From: Streptomyces sp. DH-12 | GTDB taxonomy: Bacteria; Actinomycetota; Actinomycetes; Streptomycetales; Streptomycetaceae | Direction of reading: 5' to 3' | Assembly (NCBI RefSeq): GCF_002899455.1 | Contig: NZ_PPFB01000001.1 | Span: 930,001 to 994,000, forward strand | Length of the DNA: 64,000 nucleotides | Part shown: positions 22,686 to 30,974 of the stretch, in pieces | How positions within the stretch are numbered: the stretch's first letter is position 1 | Layout of the letters: the number at the start of each line of letters is the position of its first letter | Translations under genes and position numbers: made by a program | Notes under the pieces: generated by a model | What the model saw: the letters and a program-made list of their open reading frames with translations, nothing else | Database searches by the model: none | What the model was told of the DNA's origin: nothing

Positions 22686-23408
22686 TCACGCGGTCCACAC
22701 CGTGCCGCGTGCCTCGTACTCGAGCATCTCCTCCAGACCGACCGCGGCGTCCGCGCCGAGTTCCCGGCGCACCAGCCACAGGGCGAGGTCCAGCCCGGAG
22801 GTGACCCCGCCGGCGGTGACCAGGTCGCCGTCGTCGACCACGCGGGCGTTCTTCAGCACGCCGCCCTGCCGCTCCAGGTCGGCCCGCGCCCGGTGATGCG
22901 TGGTGCACGGGCGCCCCGCGGTCAGCCCGGCGGCGGCGAGCAGCATCACGCCGGTGCACAGCGCGCTGACGGTCAGGCCCGGGCGGGTCGCGGCGGCCAG
23001 GGCCCGTGGCAGTGAGCCTCGCCGGATCTCGGCCCACACGCCGGGATCCTCGCGGCGTGCGTAGCCGCCGCCGGGAACCACCAGGACGTCCGCCTGCTCG
23101 GGGGCCCACCCGTGGTCGACACGTAGTCGGGTGCCGTAGGACGCCCTGACGGTACGCGGACCGTCGAGCGTCACGTAGCGGGTCTCCACTTCCCGGTCGG
23201 TGAAGTAGCCGGAGGCGGAGAACACCTCGTACGGGGCGGAGAAGTCGAGTTCCTCCACGCCGTCGAACATGACCACGTGGACGCGCAGGGGCCGGTCGCG
23301 TCCGGGGGCCTCGGGCTCGGCGGCGTCGGCCCGGGTCACGGCGCCCCCGGCCATCAGTGTCGCGGTCCCGAGAGCGGTGGTGGCGTGCAGGAGGGTCCGG
23401 CGGTTCAT
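22686..23408 (-). CDS. Secreted DJ-1/PfpI family protein
   Basis: A 240-residue protein with an N-terminal export signal that begins MNRRTLL and runs to an ADAAE site near residue 30; the arginine pair suggests Tat export. The DJ-1/PfpI fold is shown by VVPGGGYARRE, the nucleophile elbow SALCTGVMLLA with the conserved Cys, and the motif TAGGVTSGLDL. Relatives include isonitrile hydratase and the amidase-like half of GlxA regulators. The ATG overlaps the stop of the preceding gene (ATGA). The substrate is unknown. Confidence 0.85.
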   Translation of the reverse strand: MNRRTLLHATTALGTATLMAGGAVTRADAAEPEAPGRDRPLRVHVVMFDGVEELDFSAPYEVFSASGYFTDREVETRYVTLDGPRTVRASYGTRLRVDHGWAPEQADVLVVPGGGYARREDPGVWAEIRRGSLPRALAAATRPGLTVSALCTGVMLLAAAGLTAGRPCTTHHRARADLERQGGVLKNARVVDDGDLVTAGGVTSGLDLALWLVRRELGADAAVGLEEMLEYEARGTVWTA

Positions 23409-24049
23409 GTCGGTCGGTACTCCGTTTCTCGGTCGGCCGGGGACAGGGGGACGGGTTCGTCCGCCGGGCGGGGAGGAGCCGAGTCGTACTGGAGGGCACG
23501 GCGCACGGCGCGGGCGTGCTCGCGTCCGTGCAGGTGGCCGACGAGCCACAGGGCGCTGTCGATGCCGGCGGAGACGCCCCGGCTGGTGAGGAGACTGCCG
23601 TCGACGACATAGCGGGCGTCGCGTACGACGGTGACGTCACCGCGCTCCTCGAGCGCGTCCTCGTACTGCCAGTGGGTGGCGACCCGGCGGGACCGGGCCG
23701 GTCCGGCGGCGTGCAGCAGGAAGGTCCCGGTGCAGACGCCGAGCACCCAGGTGGCGCGCGCGGCGGTATCGGTGAGCCACCCGGTGATCCGCTCCTTGCG
23801 GGTCTCGGCCTCCCGGGCGCCGCGACCGCCCGGTACGAGGACGACGTCCAGCGGCGGGTGGTCATCGAGTCCGTGGTCCGGCAGCACCCGCATGCCCTGG
23901 GAGCACCGGACGGGCGCGGAACGCTCGGCGACGAGCAGGACGTCGTCCGCGCCGCCCCGCAGTCCGGAGGAGGTGGTGAACACCTCCCACGGGCCGGTGA
24001 AGTCGCGTTCCTGCGCCGAGTCGAACAGCAGGATTCCGTACGTGGTCAT
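23405..24049 (-). CDS. Cytoplasmic DJ-1/PfpI family protein
   Basis: A 214-residue protein without a signal peptide. It starts MTTYGILLFD and has VLVPGGRGARE, the nucleophile elbow LGVCTGTFLL, THWQYED and TSRGVSAGID. The pattern resembles isonitrile hydratase-like members. It lies two bases after the HD-domain gene and overlaps the next gene by ATGA, so the three form one operon. Confidence 0.85.
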   Translation of the reverse strand: MTTYGILLFDSAQERDFTGPWEVFTTSSGLRGGADDVLLVAERSAPVRCSQGMRVLPDHGLDDHPPLDVVLVPGGRGAREAETRKERITGWLTDTAARATWVLGVCTGTFLLHAAGPARSRRVATHWQYEDALEERGDVTVVRDARYVVDGSLLTSRGVSAGIDSALWLVGHLHGREHARAVRRALQYDSAPPRPADEPVPLSPADRETEYRPT

Positions 24050-24051
24050 GG

Positions 24052-24705
24052 TCAGTTGCCCCAGCGTGCGGCGTCGGCCATGGTCTCCATGCGGGTCCTG
24101 TGCGGCGGCACGGACCTCTCTCGCAGGAGTTCGGACGCGAGGGTGAAGGGCGGGGCTTTCTCCGGGCGGTTGCGGGCCTGAGCGGTGATCTCGTCGACGA
24201 GGGTGGTGGCCATGGACAGCCGCGGGTAGCGGGCGTGGATCGCGGCGCCGGTGGCGTCGTCCACGCAATCGGTGTCCAGGCCGAAGTCCATGCCGGTGCC
24301 CTGGTGCACCAGGGCGCACAGGGTGCCGCGGCGCTCGGCGATGCCCGGTGTCGTGTGCAGGGCGATGGCCTCCCACACGGCGTCGACGTCGGCGGCCGGC
24401 AGGCCCTGCGCGGTGAGGAACTCCGCGGCCGTGTCGGCGCCGTCCACCTCGAACCGCTGGTGGCGGTCGCCCGCCTGCGTCAGGCCGATGTCGTGCAGGA
24501 CGCAGGCCAGGAACAGCAGTTCCGGATCGTAGTCACGTCCCGCCTCCGCACCTTCGTGGTCGGCGCGGAGGCGGGCGAACAGAGCGCTGCGGACGCTGTG
24601 GTTGGCGGTCGCGGTGGACTCCGTCTCGCGTACCAGGGCCAGCGCGCGGCGGGCGACGGGCGAGTCGGGCAGCGGCGGTACGCCGGTGGTCGTCACATCG
24701 GTCAT
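24052..24705 (-). CDS. HD-domain hydrolase, cyanamide hydratase-like
   Basis: A 217-residue HD-superfamily protein. The metal-binding signature appears as NHSVRSALFA, then VLHDIGLT (the HD pair), then FEVDGADTAAEFL and IALHTTPG. The general layout resembles cyanamide hydratase-like proteins more than phosphodiesterases. I chose ATG 24705 over an upstream ATG at 24729, which would crowd the divergent promoter. With the two DJ-1 genes it may act on small nitrogen-carbon compounds such as nitriles, isonitriles or cyanamide; this is inference. Confidence 0.78.
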   Translation of the reverse strand: MTDVTTTGVPPLPDSPVARRALALVRETESTATANHSVRSALFARLRADHEGAEAGRDYDPELLFLACVLHDIGLTQAGDRHQRFEVDGADTAAEFLTAQGLPAADVDAVWEAIALHTTPGIAERRGTLCALVHQGTGMDFGLDTDCVDDATGAAIHARYPRLSMATTLVDEITAQARNRPEKAPPFTLASELLRERSVPPHRTRMETMADAARWGN

Positions 24706-24711
24706 GGCACA

Positions 24712-24756
24712 AACGATCGTTCGCGCCAACTACCGCTGAAAGTGGCAGACTTGCCA
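24712..24756. promoter_or_regulatory. Divergent promoter region with two palindromes
   Basis: The 53-bp gap between the HD gene and the GlxA-type regulator holds a perfect 10-bp palindrome AACGATCGTT (24712-24721). A second inverted repeat, TGGCA-GACT-TGCCA (24743-24756), ends two bases before the regulator ATG. Either could be the binding site of the regulator, controlling both directions. Confidence 0.5.
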
Positions 24757-24758
24757 TT

Positions 24759-25775
24759 ATGCGCGAGGAAGCTGCCACCCCTGCCGCACCGCATCGAGTG
24801 GCGGTGCTGGTCATGGACGACGTACTGCCCCTGGACCTGGGCATCCCGGCCCAGGTCTTCATCGCCGTACCCGGGGACCCCTACCGGCTGACCCTGTGCG
24901 GACGGACCGCGCGGCCGGTCACGACCGCCGCGGGCTTCGCGGTCACGGTGGCCGCCGGGCTGGAGGCCGTACGCGAGGCGGACACCGTCATCGTCCCGGG
25001 GTACGCACCGCACCTCCGGGAGCTCCCGGAGGACGTGCTCGCGGCACTGGCCGAGGCCCACACCCGGGGCCGGCGACTGGTGTCCATCTGCACCGGCGCC
25101 TTCGCACTGGCGGCAGCCGGGATCCTGGACGGCCGCAAGGCCACCACCCACTGGAAGTACGCCGACGAACTGGCCGCGCGGTACCCGACGGTGTCGGTGG
25201 ATCCTCGCGTGCTCTATGTCGACGAGGGACAGGTGCTGACCTCGGCAGGCGTCGCCGCCGGCATCGACCTGTGCCTGCACTTGGTGCGACGTGACCTGGG
25301 CGCGTGGACGGCGAACCAGGTGGCGCGCACCCTGGTCTCGGCGCCCCACCGCGACGGCGGGCAGGCGCAGTACATCAAAAGGCCGTTGACCCCCGAAGAA
25401 CCCGGCGTCACCCTCGCGCCCACCCGGGCCTGGGCGCTGGCCCGCCTGCACGAACCACTGACGGTCCCACGGCTCGCCGCACACGCGCACATGGCGCCGC
25501 GGACCTTCGCCCGGCGGTTCGTCACCGAGACCGGCACGACACCCCTGCAGTGGCTGCTCGCCGCCCGGCTCGACCGTGCCCGGGAACTGCTGGAGACCAC
25601 CGGACTCGCCGTCGACCACATCGCCGACCGATGCGGCCTGGGCAGCCCCTCCAATCTGCGGCTGCACTTCCGGCGCGTCCTGGGCACGACGCCCACCGCG
25701 TACCGGGCGGCGTTCGCCGCGACGGCACAGCCGGACTCCGGCCAGGCGCGCACCCCGACGGCGACTACGCCGTAG
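24759..25775 (+). CDS. GlxA-type AraC-family transcriptional regulator
   Basis: A 338-residue protein with an N-terminal DJ-1/PfpI-like domain (about 10-185: PLDLGIPAQVF, VIVPGYAPH, SICTGAFAL, THWKYAD, TSAGVAAGID) and a C-terminal AraC DNA-binding domain (about 220-320: tandem helix-turn-helix with MAPRTFARRF and GTTPLQWLL). It is divergent from an operon containing two stand-alone DJ-1 proteins, so regulator and enzymes may sense and act on related ligands. Confidence 0.9.
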   Translation: MREEAATPAAPHRVAVLVMDDVLPLDLGIPAQVFIAVPGDPYRLTLCGRTARPVTTAAGFAVTVAAGLEAVREADTVIVPGYAPHLRELPEDVLAALAEAHTRGRRLVSICTGAFALAAAGILDGRKATTHWKYADELAARYPTVSVDPRVLYVDEGQVLTSAGVAAGIDLCLHLVRRDLGAWTANQVARTLVSAPHRDGGQAQYIKRPLTPEEPGVTLAPTRAWALARLHEPLTVPRLAAHAHMAPRTFARRFVTETGTTPLQWLLAARLDRARELLETTGLAVDHIADRCGLGSPSNLRLHFRRVLGTTPTAYRAAFAATAQPDSGQARTPTATTP

Positions 25776-26077
25776 TCGCCTCCGCCGCCGCTGCCGTGGG
25801 ACCTGGCGCGCGATGGCGGGAAACGGCCGGTGCCGACAGTGACCTGGGCGTCGCCGATGGCGTCGGCCTCGGCCGCACCCCCTTCCGGGACCGGTGGCGC
25901 GACCCCGACGCCACCGGCCGCGCCGTCGTCGCCGCAGCCCTCGTCATCACGATCTCCCGGGCAGGGAGGAGGCGCCCGCAGTTCCATGAACTCGAGAGGC
26001 CGAAGCAGCACGGCTGCGTAGCGGCGGACCGCCGGCCAGGGGCTGACCCGCAAAGGACCTCCAGGGTCGGCGGTGCG
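25776..26077. other. Intergenic region with no recognised feature
   Basis: About 300 bases between convergent genes. I saw no family resemblance in any frame and no strong hairpin. Confidence 0.5.
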
Positions 26078-26554
26078 CTACCCCATGACCGCGCGGGCCG
26101 CGTCCAGAAAGGCCAGCCGGTTGTTCTCCAGGTGGTCCCGCACGCTCTCGCCGTCAGGCAAGCCTTCCCACACCGTCCGGTTGAGGTCGAGGAAGTACGC
26201 GCGTGCCGCGTCGTGCACGGGCAGCGGGAACTGGATACGGATGAGCCGCTCCGCGACCCACAGCCTGTTCATGACGTCCTGGGTCCTGAGGAACCAGGCG
26301 TCGGTGTCCTCCCACTCGGAAGGCCGGCTGAAGGCGGAGCGTTCGGCCTCGGCCGCCACCTCGATGAACCGCTCCAGCAACGCGAGCCGTTCCGCACGCC
26401 GGGCCTCCGACAAGGCGTTCTGCTGTCGTTGCTGTTCAGCACGTTCCGCCGAGAGCTGAGTCCTGTGCTGCACAAGGTAGGACAACAAGCCGCCGAGGAC
26501 GACGCCGCCCAACGATATGAGTGACACCCAGACCTGACCTGACATGGCGGTCAT
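26078..26554 (-). CDS. Small membrane-anchored protein of unknown function
   Basis: A 158-residue protein with a single N-terminal membrane segment (about residues 8-28, VSLISLGGVVLGGLLSYLV). A charged, Gln/Glu/Arg-rich helix follows (about 30-65), probably a coiled coil, then a soluble helical domain. ATG 26554 or 26545 can be the start. I do not recognise a function. This architecture is common among Streptomyces hypothetical proteins. Confidence 0.6.
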   Translation of the reverse strand: MTAMSGQVWVSLISLGGVVLGGLLSYLVQHRTQLSAERAEQQRQQNALSEARRAERLALLERFIEVAAEAERSAFSRPSEWEDTDAWFLRTQDVMNRLWVAERLIRIQFPLPVHDAARAYFLDLNRTVWEGLPDGESVRDHLENNRLAFLDAARAVMG

Positions 26555-26589
26555 CGTGCCATGCCGTCGATCCTTGGGACCATCTCGTT

Positions 26590-26691
26590 GTGGCTGGTGT
26601 GATCACTGCGTCCGAGCCGTCATGGACAGCCCCGTTCACCGGGCCGGGCACGCGTCAGTTCAGCAAGCTGATCACCGCGCTGCGCCGCGAA
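26590..26691 (+). pseudogene. N-terminal remnant of a transposase
   Basis: The residues VVAGVITASEPSW and later QFSKLITALRRE match the beginning of transposases that continue with an HTH such as RRGRPWSLPLEDR. Here the homology stops after RRE and unrelated sequence follows, so this is a relic. Nothing else recognisable lies from 26692 to 26995. Confidence 0.55.
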
Positions 26692-26995
26692 GTACCTGTT
26701 CGTCGCGGGGGCCGTATCGCCCTGCCTGCCCGGACTCGATGTGCGCGGGCTCATCGACCTCATCGCCGACCGCTTCGCGGGCGCCCTGCCGGCCTGGGCA
26801 CCGCCGGCCCCGGTTTCTTCGGCACTCAGGAACAGCACGCCACCCTCACCGGTCCGCCCGAGGACCTGACGGCGCAGTTGTCGCTCCCCCACCAGCAGAT
26901 GGTGTCCGCCGTCGCCGCGCAGCGGCTCCCCCGGGCCGAGGGTCACCGGCTCAACCCCCTGCGCCTGCCCTGACATCCGCAGGCACGCTCCGCGG

Positions 26996-27037
26996 CCGGT
27001 TCCGGCCGTGACTCCGCCGAGGCACGGCCGGAACCGG
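26996..27037 (-). terminator. Terminator after rpsN
   Basis: A perfect 15-bp inverted repeat (26996-27010 with 27023-27037) and a 12-nt loop lie 24 bases past the rpsN stop. It is a strong GC-rich stem without a U-tract. Confidence 0.75.
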
Positions 27038-27060
27038 GGCCCGTCGCGCGAGCGGCGTGA

Positions 27061-27366
27061 CTACCAGGAGGACTTGGTGACCCCGGGCAGGAAGCCGGCG
27101 TGGGCCTGCTCACGCACGCGGACGCGCGACAGGCCGAACTTCCGGAGGTGACCGCGCGGCCGCCCGTCCACGCTGTCCCGGTTGCGCACTCGGGTAGCGC
27201 TCGCGTCGCGGGGCTGGCGCCGCAGTTCTTCCAGTGCGGCCCGGCGCTCGGCGTCGGTGGAGGACGGCCGGCGGATGATCTCCTTCAGCTCCGCACGGCG
27301 GGCCGCGTACCGCTCGACGACCGCCTTGCGCTTCTCGTTCTGCGCGATCTTGCTCTTCTTGGCCAT
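27061..27366 (-). CDS. rpsN: Ribosomal protein S14, zinc-free paralogue
   Basis: A 101-residue long-form S14 beginning [14 protein letters not shown] and ending with the conserved [13 protein letters not shown] and [11 protein letters not shown]. It lacks the CxxC zinc ribbon of the short zinc form. Such paralogues replace the zinc-binding form when zinc is scarce. The ATG overlaps the rpmB stop by one base (TGATG), so the two are coupled. Confidence 0.95.
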   Translation of the reverse strand: MAKKSKIAQNEKRKAVVERYAARRAELKEIIRRPSSTDAERRAALEELRRQPRDASATRVRNRDSVDGRPRGHLRKFGLSRVRVREQAHAGFLPGVTKSSW

Positions 27367-27602
27367 CAGACCTTCCCCCCTCGGGCGCGGATGCGGGCCA
27401 CGGCGGCCTCGATGCCGATGCTGTCGACCGTCTTGATCGCCTTCGCGCTGAGCGTCAGCCGGACATACCGCCCCTCGCTGGGCAGCCAGTAGCGCTTGCG
27501 TTGGATGTTGGGGTCGAAGCGGCGCGAAGTGCGCCGATGCGAGTGGGAGATGGTGTTGCCGAAGCCCGGCTGGGCGCCGGTCAGTTGGCAGTGGGCGGAC
27601 AA
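27366..27602 (-). CDS. rpmB: Ribosomal protein L28, zinc-free paralogue
   Basis: A 78-residue L28. The TTG at 27602 is the best start: it gives MSAHCQLTG, the normal L28 N-terminus, and has GAGAGG upstream. The core reads [16 protein letters not shown] and [16 protein letters not shown]. Only one N-terminal Cys remains of the usual metal ligands. It lies downstream of the Zur-like box that divides it from rpmG. Confidence 0.93.
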   Translation of the reverse strand: MSAHCQLTGAQPGFGNTISHSHRRTSRRFDPNIQRKRYWLPSEGRYVRLTLSAKAIKTVDSIGIEAAVARIRARGGKV

Positions 27603-27644
27603 GGTCGTACCTGCCTCTCGTCGGGGACGGCTAGTTTTTGGTAA

Positions 27645-27659
27645 TGGAAACCATTCCCA
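27645..27659. promoter_or_regulatory. Zur-like operator between rpmB and rpmG
   Basis: The 15-mer TGGAAACCATTCCCA is a 7-1-7 imperfect inverted repeat (5 of 7 pairs match), the shape of actinobacterial Zur boxes. It lies 42 bp from the rpmB start and 13 bp from the rpmG start. The genes on both sides are zinc-free ribosomal paralogues, which are classic Zur targets. Confidence 0.75.
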
Positions 27660-27672
27660 TATAGTACCGCTC

Positions 27673-27837
27673 ATGGCACGCGACGAGATACGCCCGATCA
27701 TCAAGCTCCGCTCCACCGCGGGAACCGGCTACACGTACGTGACCCGCAAGAACCGCCGCAACGACCCCGACCGCATGATGCTGCGCAAGTACGACCCGAT
27801 CGCCCGGCGCCACGTCGACTTCCGCGAGGAACGCTGA
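27673..27837 (+). CDS. rpmG: Ribosomal protein L33, zinc-free paralogue
   Basis: A 54-residue L33 ([19 protein letters not shown], then [16 protein letters not shown]). It has no cysteines, so it is the form used under zinc limitation. The start is ATG 27673, immediately downstream of the Zur-like box. Confidence 0.95.
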   Translation: MARDEIRPIIKLRSTAGTGYTYVTRKNRRNDPDRMMLRKYDPIARRHVDFREER

Positions 27838-27879
27838 CCTCCCGCCGATCCGCCACCGGCCCGAACTCGAGGACGCCCC

Positions 27880-28134
27880 ATGAAGCCCGGAATCCACCCC
27901 GCTTACGGCCCCGTCGTCTTCCGCGACCGTGCCGCGAACTACGCTTTCCTCACCCGCTCCACCATGACCAGTGACAAGACGATCGAGTGGGAGGACGGCA
28001 ACACCTACCCGGTGGTCGACGTCGAGATCTCGAACGTCAGCCACCCCTTCTACACGGGGACCGCCCGGGTCCTGGACACCGCCGGGCGGGTCGAGCGCTT
28101 CGAGCGCCGGTACGGCCGACGCGGAGCCAACTGA
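27880..28134 (+). CDS. rpmE2: Ribosomal protein L31 type B (zinc-free)
   Basis: An 84-residue type B L31 with [16 protein letters not shown], the insertion around [19 protein letters not shown] and no CxxC pair. It lies 42 bp after rpmG and its TGA overlaps the next ATG. Type B L31 displaces the zinc form under low zinc. Confidence 0.95.
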   Translation: MKPGIHPAYGPVVFRDRAANYAFLTRSTMTSDKTIEWEDGNTYPVVDVEISNVSHPFYTGTARVLDTAGRVERFERRYGRRGAN

Positions 28135-29288
28135 TGCGGGACGGAACCGGACTCCCCGTCGTCATCGTCGCCGGGCTCCACTCCGAGGCACGCCGCCAGG
28201 TCGTGGAGCACCTCCTGCGCCTGGTGCCCGACAGCGTCGCCCTCCATCACGACCTGTCCACAGCGGCCGACGGCACCGTCCTGCGTCAGGTGCGCGATGC
28301 TTCGGGCGAGCTGTCCCGAGACGAGACCCCGCTGGTCAACGACTGCGCGTGCTGCGCGCTGCGCGAGGACCTGGTCCCCGAGCTGGAACGGCTCGCCGAC
28401 GCCGGCCTCACCCGGCTGGCCGTCGTCGAGCTGTGGGACTCCGTCGAACCCAGGGGAATGGCCGAGGTCGTCGTCCGGCACGGCGGCGACGCGGTCCGGC
28501 TCACCAACGTGATCACCGCGGTCGATCCGGCTCTCGTCCTCCCCTGCCTCGGCAACGGCGACGACCTGGCCGAGGCGGGCCTCGCGGCCGCGGCCGGCGA
28601 CCAGCGCACGGTCGGCGACACCTGGGCCAGACAACTGGAGTACGCCCCCGTCCTCGCCGTCGTGGAGAGCGAGGACGCCGACGACGAGGACCGGGCGCTC
28701 CTCACCCAACTCCACCCCACCGCCCGTCAGGTGAGCGCCGACTCCCGGGAACTCGCCCGGCTGGCCTTCGCCGGCTTCGACGCCGAAGCCGCCGCCGCAG
28801 CCCAGCACCCGGCCTGCGCCCTGCTCCCCCAGGAAGCCGACGAGGCAGGCGTCACCACCTTCGTCTGGCGCCGGCACCGCCCGTTCCATCCCGAACGCCT
28901 CTACCAGGCGCTGGAGGACCTCTGCTGCGCCGCGGCCCGCAGCCGCGGACGGTTCTGGCTCGCCGACCGCCCCGACACCCTGCTCGCATGGGACGCCGCG
29001 GGCGGAGCGCTGTGCGTCGAGAGCGCCGGCCCGTGGCTCGCCTCCCTGCCGGACGCCGCCTGGGAGATGGTCCCGCCAGTGCGCCGAGCGGCCGCCGCAC
29101 TGGACTGGCACCCCGAGCACGGCGACCGCTGTCAGCACCTCGTCTTCACCTCACCCGGCCTGGACCGCGACGGGCTCGCGCGGGTGCTGGAGTCCTGCCT
29201 GCTCACCGACGCCGAGTACACGGCAGGCCCCGAAGCATGGAAGCGACTGCCGGCCGCCTTCGACTCTCTGCTCGATCCCGTCGCGTGA
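28134..29288 (+). CDS. COG0523/CobW-like protein lacking the P-loop
   Basis: A 384-residue member of the COG0523 family linked to zinc allocation. The metal motif is intact as [11 protein letters not shown] (CxCC), and the C-terminal CobW domain is recognisable ([13 protein letters not shown]). The N-terminal Walker A, usually GxxGxGKTT, is replaced by [11 protein letters not shown], so GTP binding of the normal kind is not expected. The gene lies inside the zinc-free ribosomal protein operon (stop/start overlap with rpmE2), which places it in zinc homeostasis. Confidence 0.85.
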   Translation: MRDGTGLPVVIVAGLHSEARRQVVEHLLRLVPDSVALHHDLSTAADGTVLRQVRDASGELSRDETPLVNDCACCALREDLVPELERLADAGLTRLAVVELWDSVEPRGMAEVVVRHGGDAVRLTNVITAVDPALVLPCLGNGDDLAEAGLAAAAGDQRTVGDTWARQLEYAPVLAVVESEDADDEDRALLTQLHPTARQVSADSRELARLAFAGFDAEAAAAAQHPACALLPQEADEAGVTTFVWRRHRPFHPERLYQALEDLCCAAARSRGRFWLADRPDTLLAWDAAGGALCVESAGPWLASLPDAAWEMVPPVRRAAAALDWHPEHGDRCQHLVFTSPGLDRDGLARVLESCLLTDAEYTAGPEAWKRLPAAFDSLLDPVA

Positions 29289-29323
29289 CAGCGCCCCATC
29301 CACCACATCACAGAAGGAGCACC

Positions 29324-29560
29324 ATGAGCCCCCGTCAAGGCCCGCGCAAGCCGGTCAAGTCCCGTCCCAACCCGCTGGACGCGGCCGGGATCACGTACAT
29401 CGACTACAAGGACACCGATCTGCTGCGGAAGTTCATCTCCGACCGCGGCAAGATCCGCAGCCGCCGCGTCACCCGCGTCACGGCCCAGCAGCAGCGGCAG
29501 ATCGCCGCGGCGATCAAGAACGCCCGGGAGATGGCGCTCCTGCCCTACTCGACTCGGTGA
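29324..29560 (+). CDS. rpsR: Ribosomal protein S18, zinc-free paralogue
   Basis: A 78-residue S18 with [22 protein letters not shown] and [21 protein letters not shown]. No cysteines are present. AAGGAG precedes the ATG at 29324. It is the last gene of the plus-strand zinc-response operon. Confidence 0.95.
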   Translation: MSPRQGPRKPVKSRPNPLDAAGITYIDYKDTDLLRKFISDRGKIRSRRVTRVTAQQQRQIAAAIKNAREMALLPYSTR

Positions 29561-29617
29561 GAAGCGGCCCCTCAGTTCCGCACAAGCCTTTTCCTCAGGC
29601 GACACGGAGGCACACGG

Positions 29618-29645
29618 AATGCACCCCTGGACGGAGGGGTGCATT
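29618..29645. terminator. Bidirectional terminator between rpsR and the His-rich gene
   Basis: A perfect 11-bp stem (AATGCACCCCT with AGGGGTGCATT) and a 6-nt loop lie between convergent genes. The A/T pairs at the base would give a short U-tract in either direction. Confidence 0.8.
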
Positions 29646-29656
29646 GCGTGGAGCAG

Positions 29657-29827
29657 TCAGCGGTCGTCCCCGTGGCCATCGTGAGCGGCATGCCGGTGAC
29701 CGTCGTGCACGTAGCCCACGCGGTCACCGTGGGGAACCCCGGCATGCCCACAGCCCTCGCCGTGCGCATGGTCGTGTCCGGGATGTGGCCGGTGTTGCAA
29801 GGATGTCGCCCCTTCACTCATCTCCAT
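29657..29827 (-). CDS. Histidine-rich small metal-binding protein
   Basis: A 56-residue protein made mostly of His, Gly and Asp: HPGHDHAHGEGCGH, then VPHGDRVGYVHDGHRH and a His/Asp tail. Similar small proteins with a PHGDHVDYVHDGH core are widespread in actinobacteria near zinc genes. A role in zinc storage or delivery is likely but not proven. The start may be ATG 29827 or 29821. Upstream at 29834-29848 the sequence ACCATTC recurs from the Zur-like box at 27645, but symmetry is poor. Confidence 0.75.
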   Translation of the reverse strand: MEMSEGATSLQHRPHPGHDHAHGEGCGHAGVPHGDRVGYVHDGHRHAAHDGHGDDR

Positions 29828-30043
29828 GAGGACAGAACACCATTCATGGGCGACGGCGGATTCCCTCACCGTCCCCGATGACGATTCCCGCTGCCGGGTC
29901 AGGGAATGCGGCCAACCGATTCCGGTGTGCACGGTCGGCTTTCGCGCCGGCCCTCCAGCACCGACCTTCCGTGGCCGACACATCGCCCCAGAAGGGGCAA
30001 CAACCTCGGCGTCGCCGGGGCTGCTCGGTCTGGTGCGTGCGCG
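29828..30043. other. Intergenic stretch upstream of the His-rich gene
   Basis: No gene recognised. It should contain the promoter of the His-rich gene. A weak partial Zur-like sequence is noted at its left end. Confidence 0.4.
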
Positions 30044-30300
30044 GTGCTGACCGCGCGAGCGGCACGGTACGGCGTCGAGGCCGCCGGCCGGGGCGCGCAC
30101 CCCGTCGCGGAGGGGCACGGACACCTCCACCCGCACGAGGGAAGCCCTCGGGTGGCGTGGCTGCTCGTGCTGCCCGCCGCCGCCCTGCTCCTCTTCCCGC
30201 CACCCGCGCCCGGTTCGTACAGCGCCGCTCGCGACGGGGCCGGACGGCCACGACCGTCGTACAGGTCGCGGAGCCGCCGGACCCGTACGAAGAACGCTGA
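30044..30300 (+). pseudogene. Remnant of a YcgQ-type (DUF1980/TIGR03943) membrane protein
   Basis: The stretch GHGHLHPHEGSPRVAWLLVL and then LLLFPPPAPGSYSAARD matches the His-rich linker and third membrane helix of this family, whose genes are often zinc-regulated. The N-terminal helices and the C-terminal DUF1980 domain are missing, and the reading frame changes near 30240 to end VVQVAEPPDPYEER. It looks truncated at both sides. Confidence 0.5.
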
Positions 30301-30354
30301 CAGGGTCGGCGGACGGCGCACGCGGAGGTGCGTGCGCCTGGCAGGCTACCGGGT

Positions 30355-30915
30355 ATGACAGCGCCTGAGGTGTCACCCGCTCCCGTGATCGCACAGCTCA
30401 GCAGGCCCCGTGACGCCACCGCAGCCGTCCGGCGGGACCTCACCGCGTGCTGGACGGCAGTCGTCAACGCCGGAGGGGCCGTCGTCCCCATGGACTGCCC
30501 GCTCCCGCCGGTGACCGAGGCGGCGCTCCGGCCGGCGGTCGGGAGAATCACTCGTGGACTGTCCCCCGAGCACAGCAGGCTCCTCCTGGCGACCGTGGAC
30601 GGCGCGCTCGCGGGCTGGCTGCTGCTTCGCCGCGAGCCGCATCCTCTCGTGGCGCACTGCGGCGTGGTGAACCACGTCCAGACACATGTGCGCTTCCGTG
30701 GCATGGGTGTCGGAACCGCACTGGTGCGGCACGCCCAGCGCGTGGGGCGCGACGAGATGGGGCTGGAGCGGCTGCAGCTCGCCGTACGGTCCGGTCTGGG
30801 GCTGGAGGAGTTCTACCGCAAGGCGGGCTGGACGGAGGTCGGCAGGTGGCCGGGCGCGCTGCGGGTGGCGCCCGGTGACGACCGGGACGAGATCCTGATG
30901 AGTCTGGCTCTGTGA
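30355..30915 (+). CDS. GNAT family N-acetyltransferase
   Basis: A 186-residue GNAT protein. The acetyl-CoA binding motif A appears as VHVRFRGMGVGTALVRHAQ (R/QxxGxG/A), preceded by LLLRREPHPLVAHCGVVNHV and followed by LEEFYRKAGWTEVGRWPGAL. The substrate is unknown. It is convergent with the end of the minus-strand peptide cluster and may be unrelated to it. Confidence 0.85.
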   Translation: MTAPEVSPAPVIAQLSRPRDATAAVRRDLTACWTAVVNAGGAVVPMDCPLPPVTEAALRPAVGRITRGLSPEHSRLLLATVDGALAGWLLLRREPHPLVAHCGVVNHVQTHVRFRGMGVGTALVRHAQRVGRDEMGLERLQLAVRSGLGLEEFYRKAGWTEVGRWPGALRVAPGDDRDEILMSLAL

Positions 30916-30974
30916 AATGCCCTGGCCTCCCCGTTCTCCGCAACGCTCCTCCGCGGCTTTCTCCGCTGCCGGCC

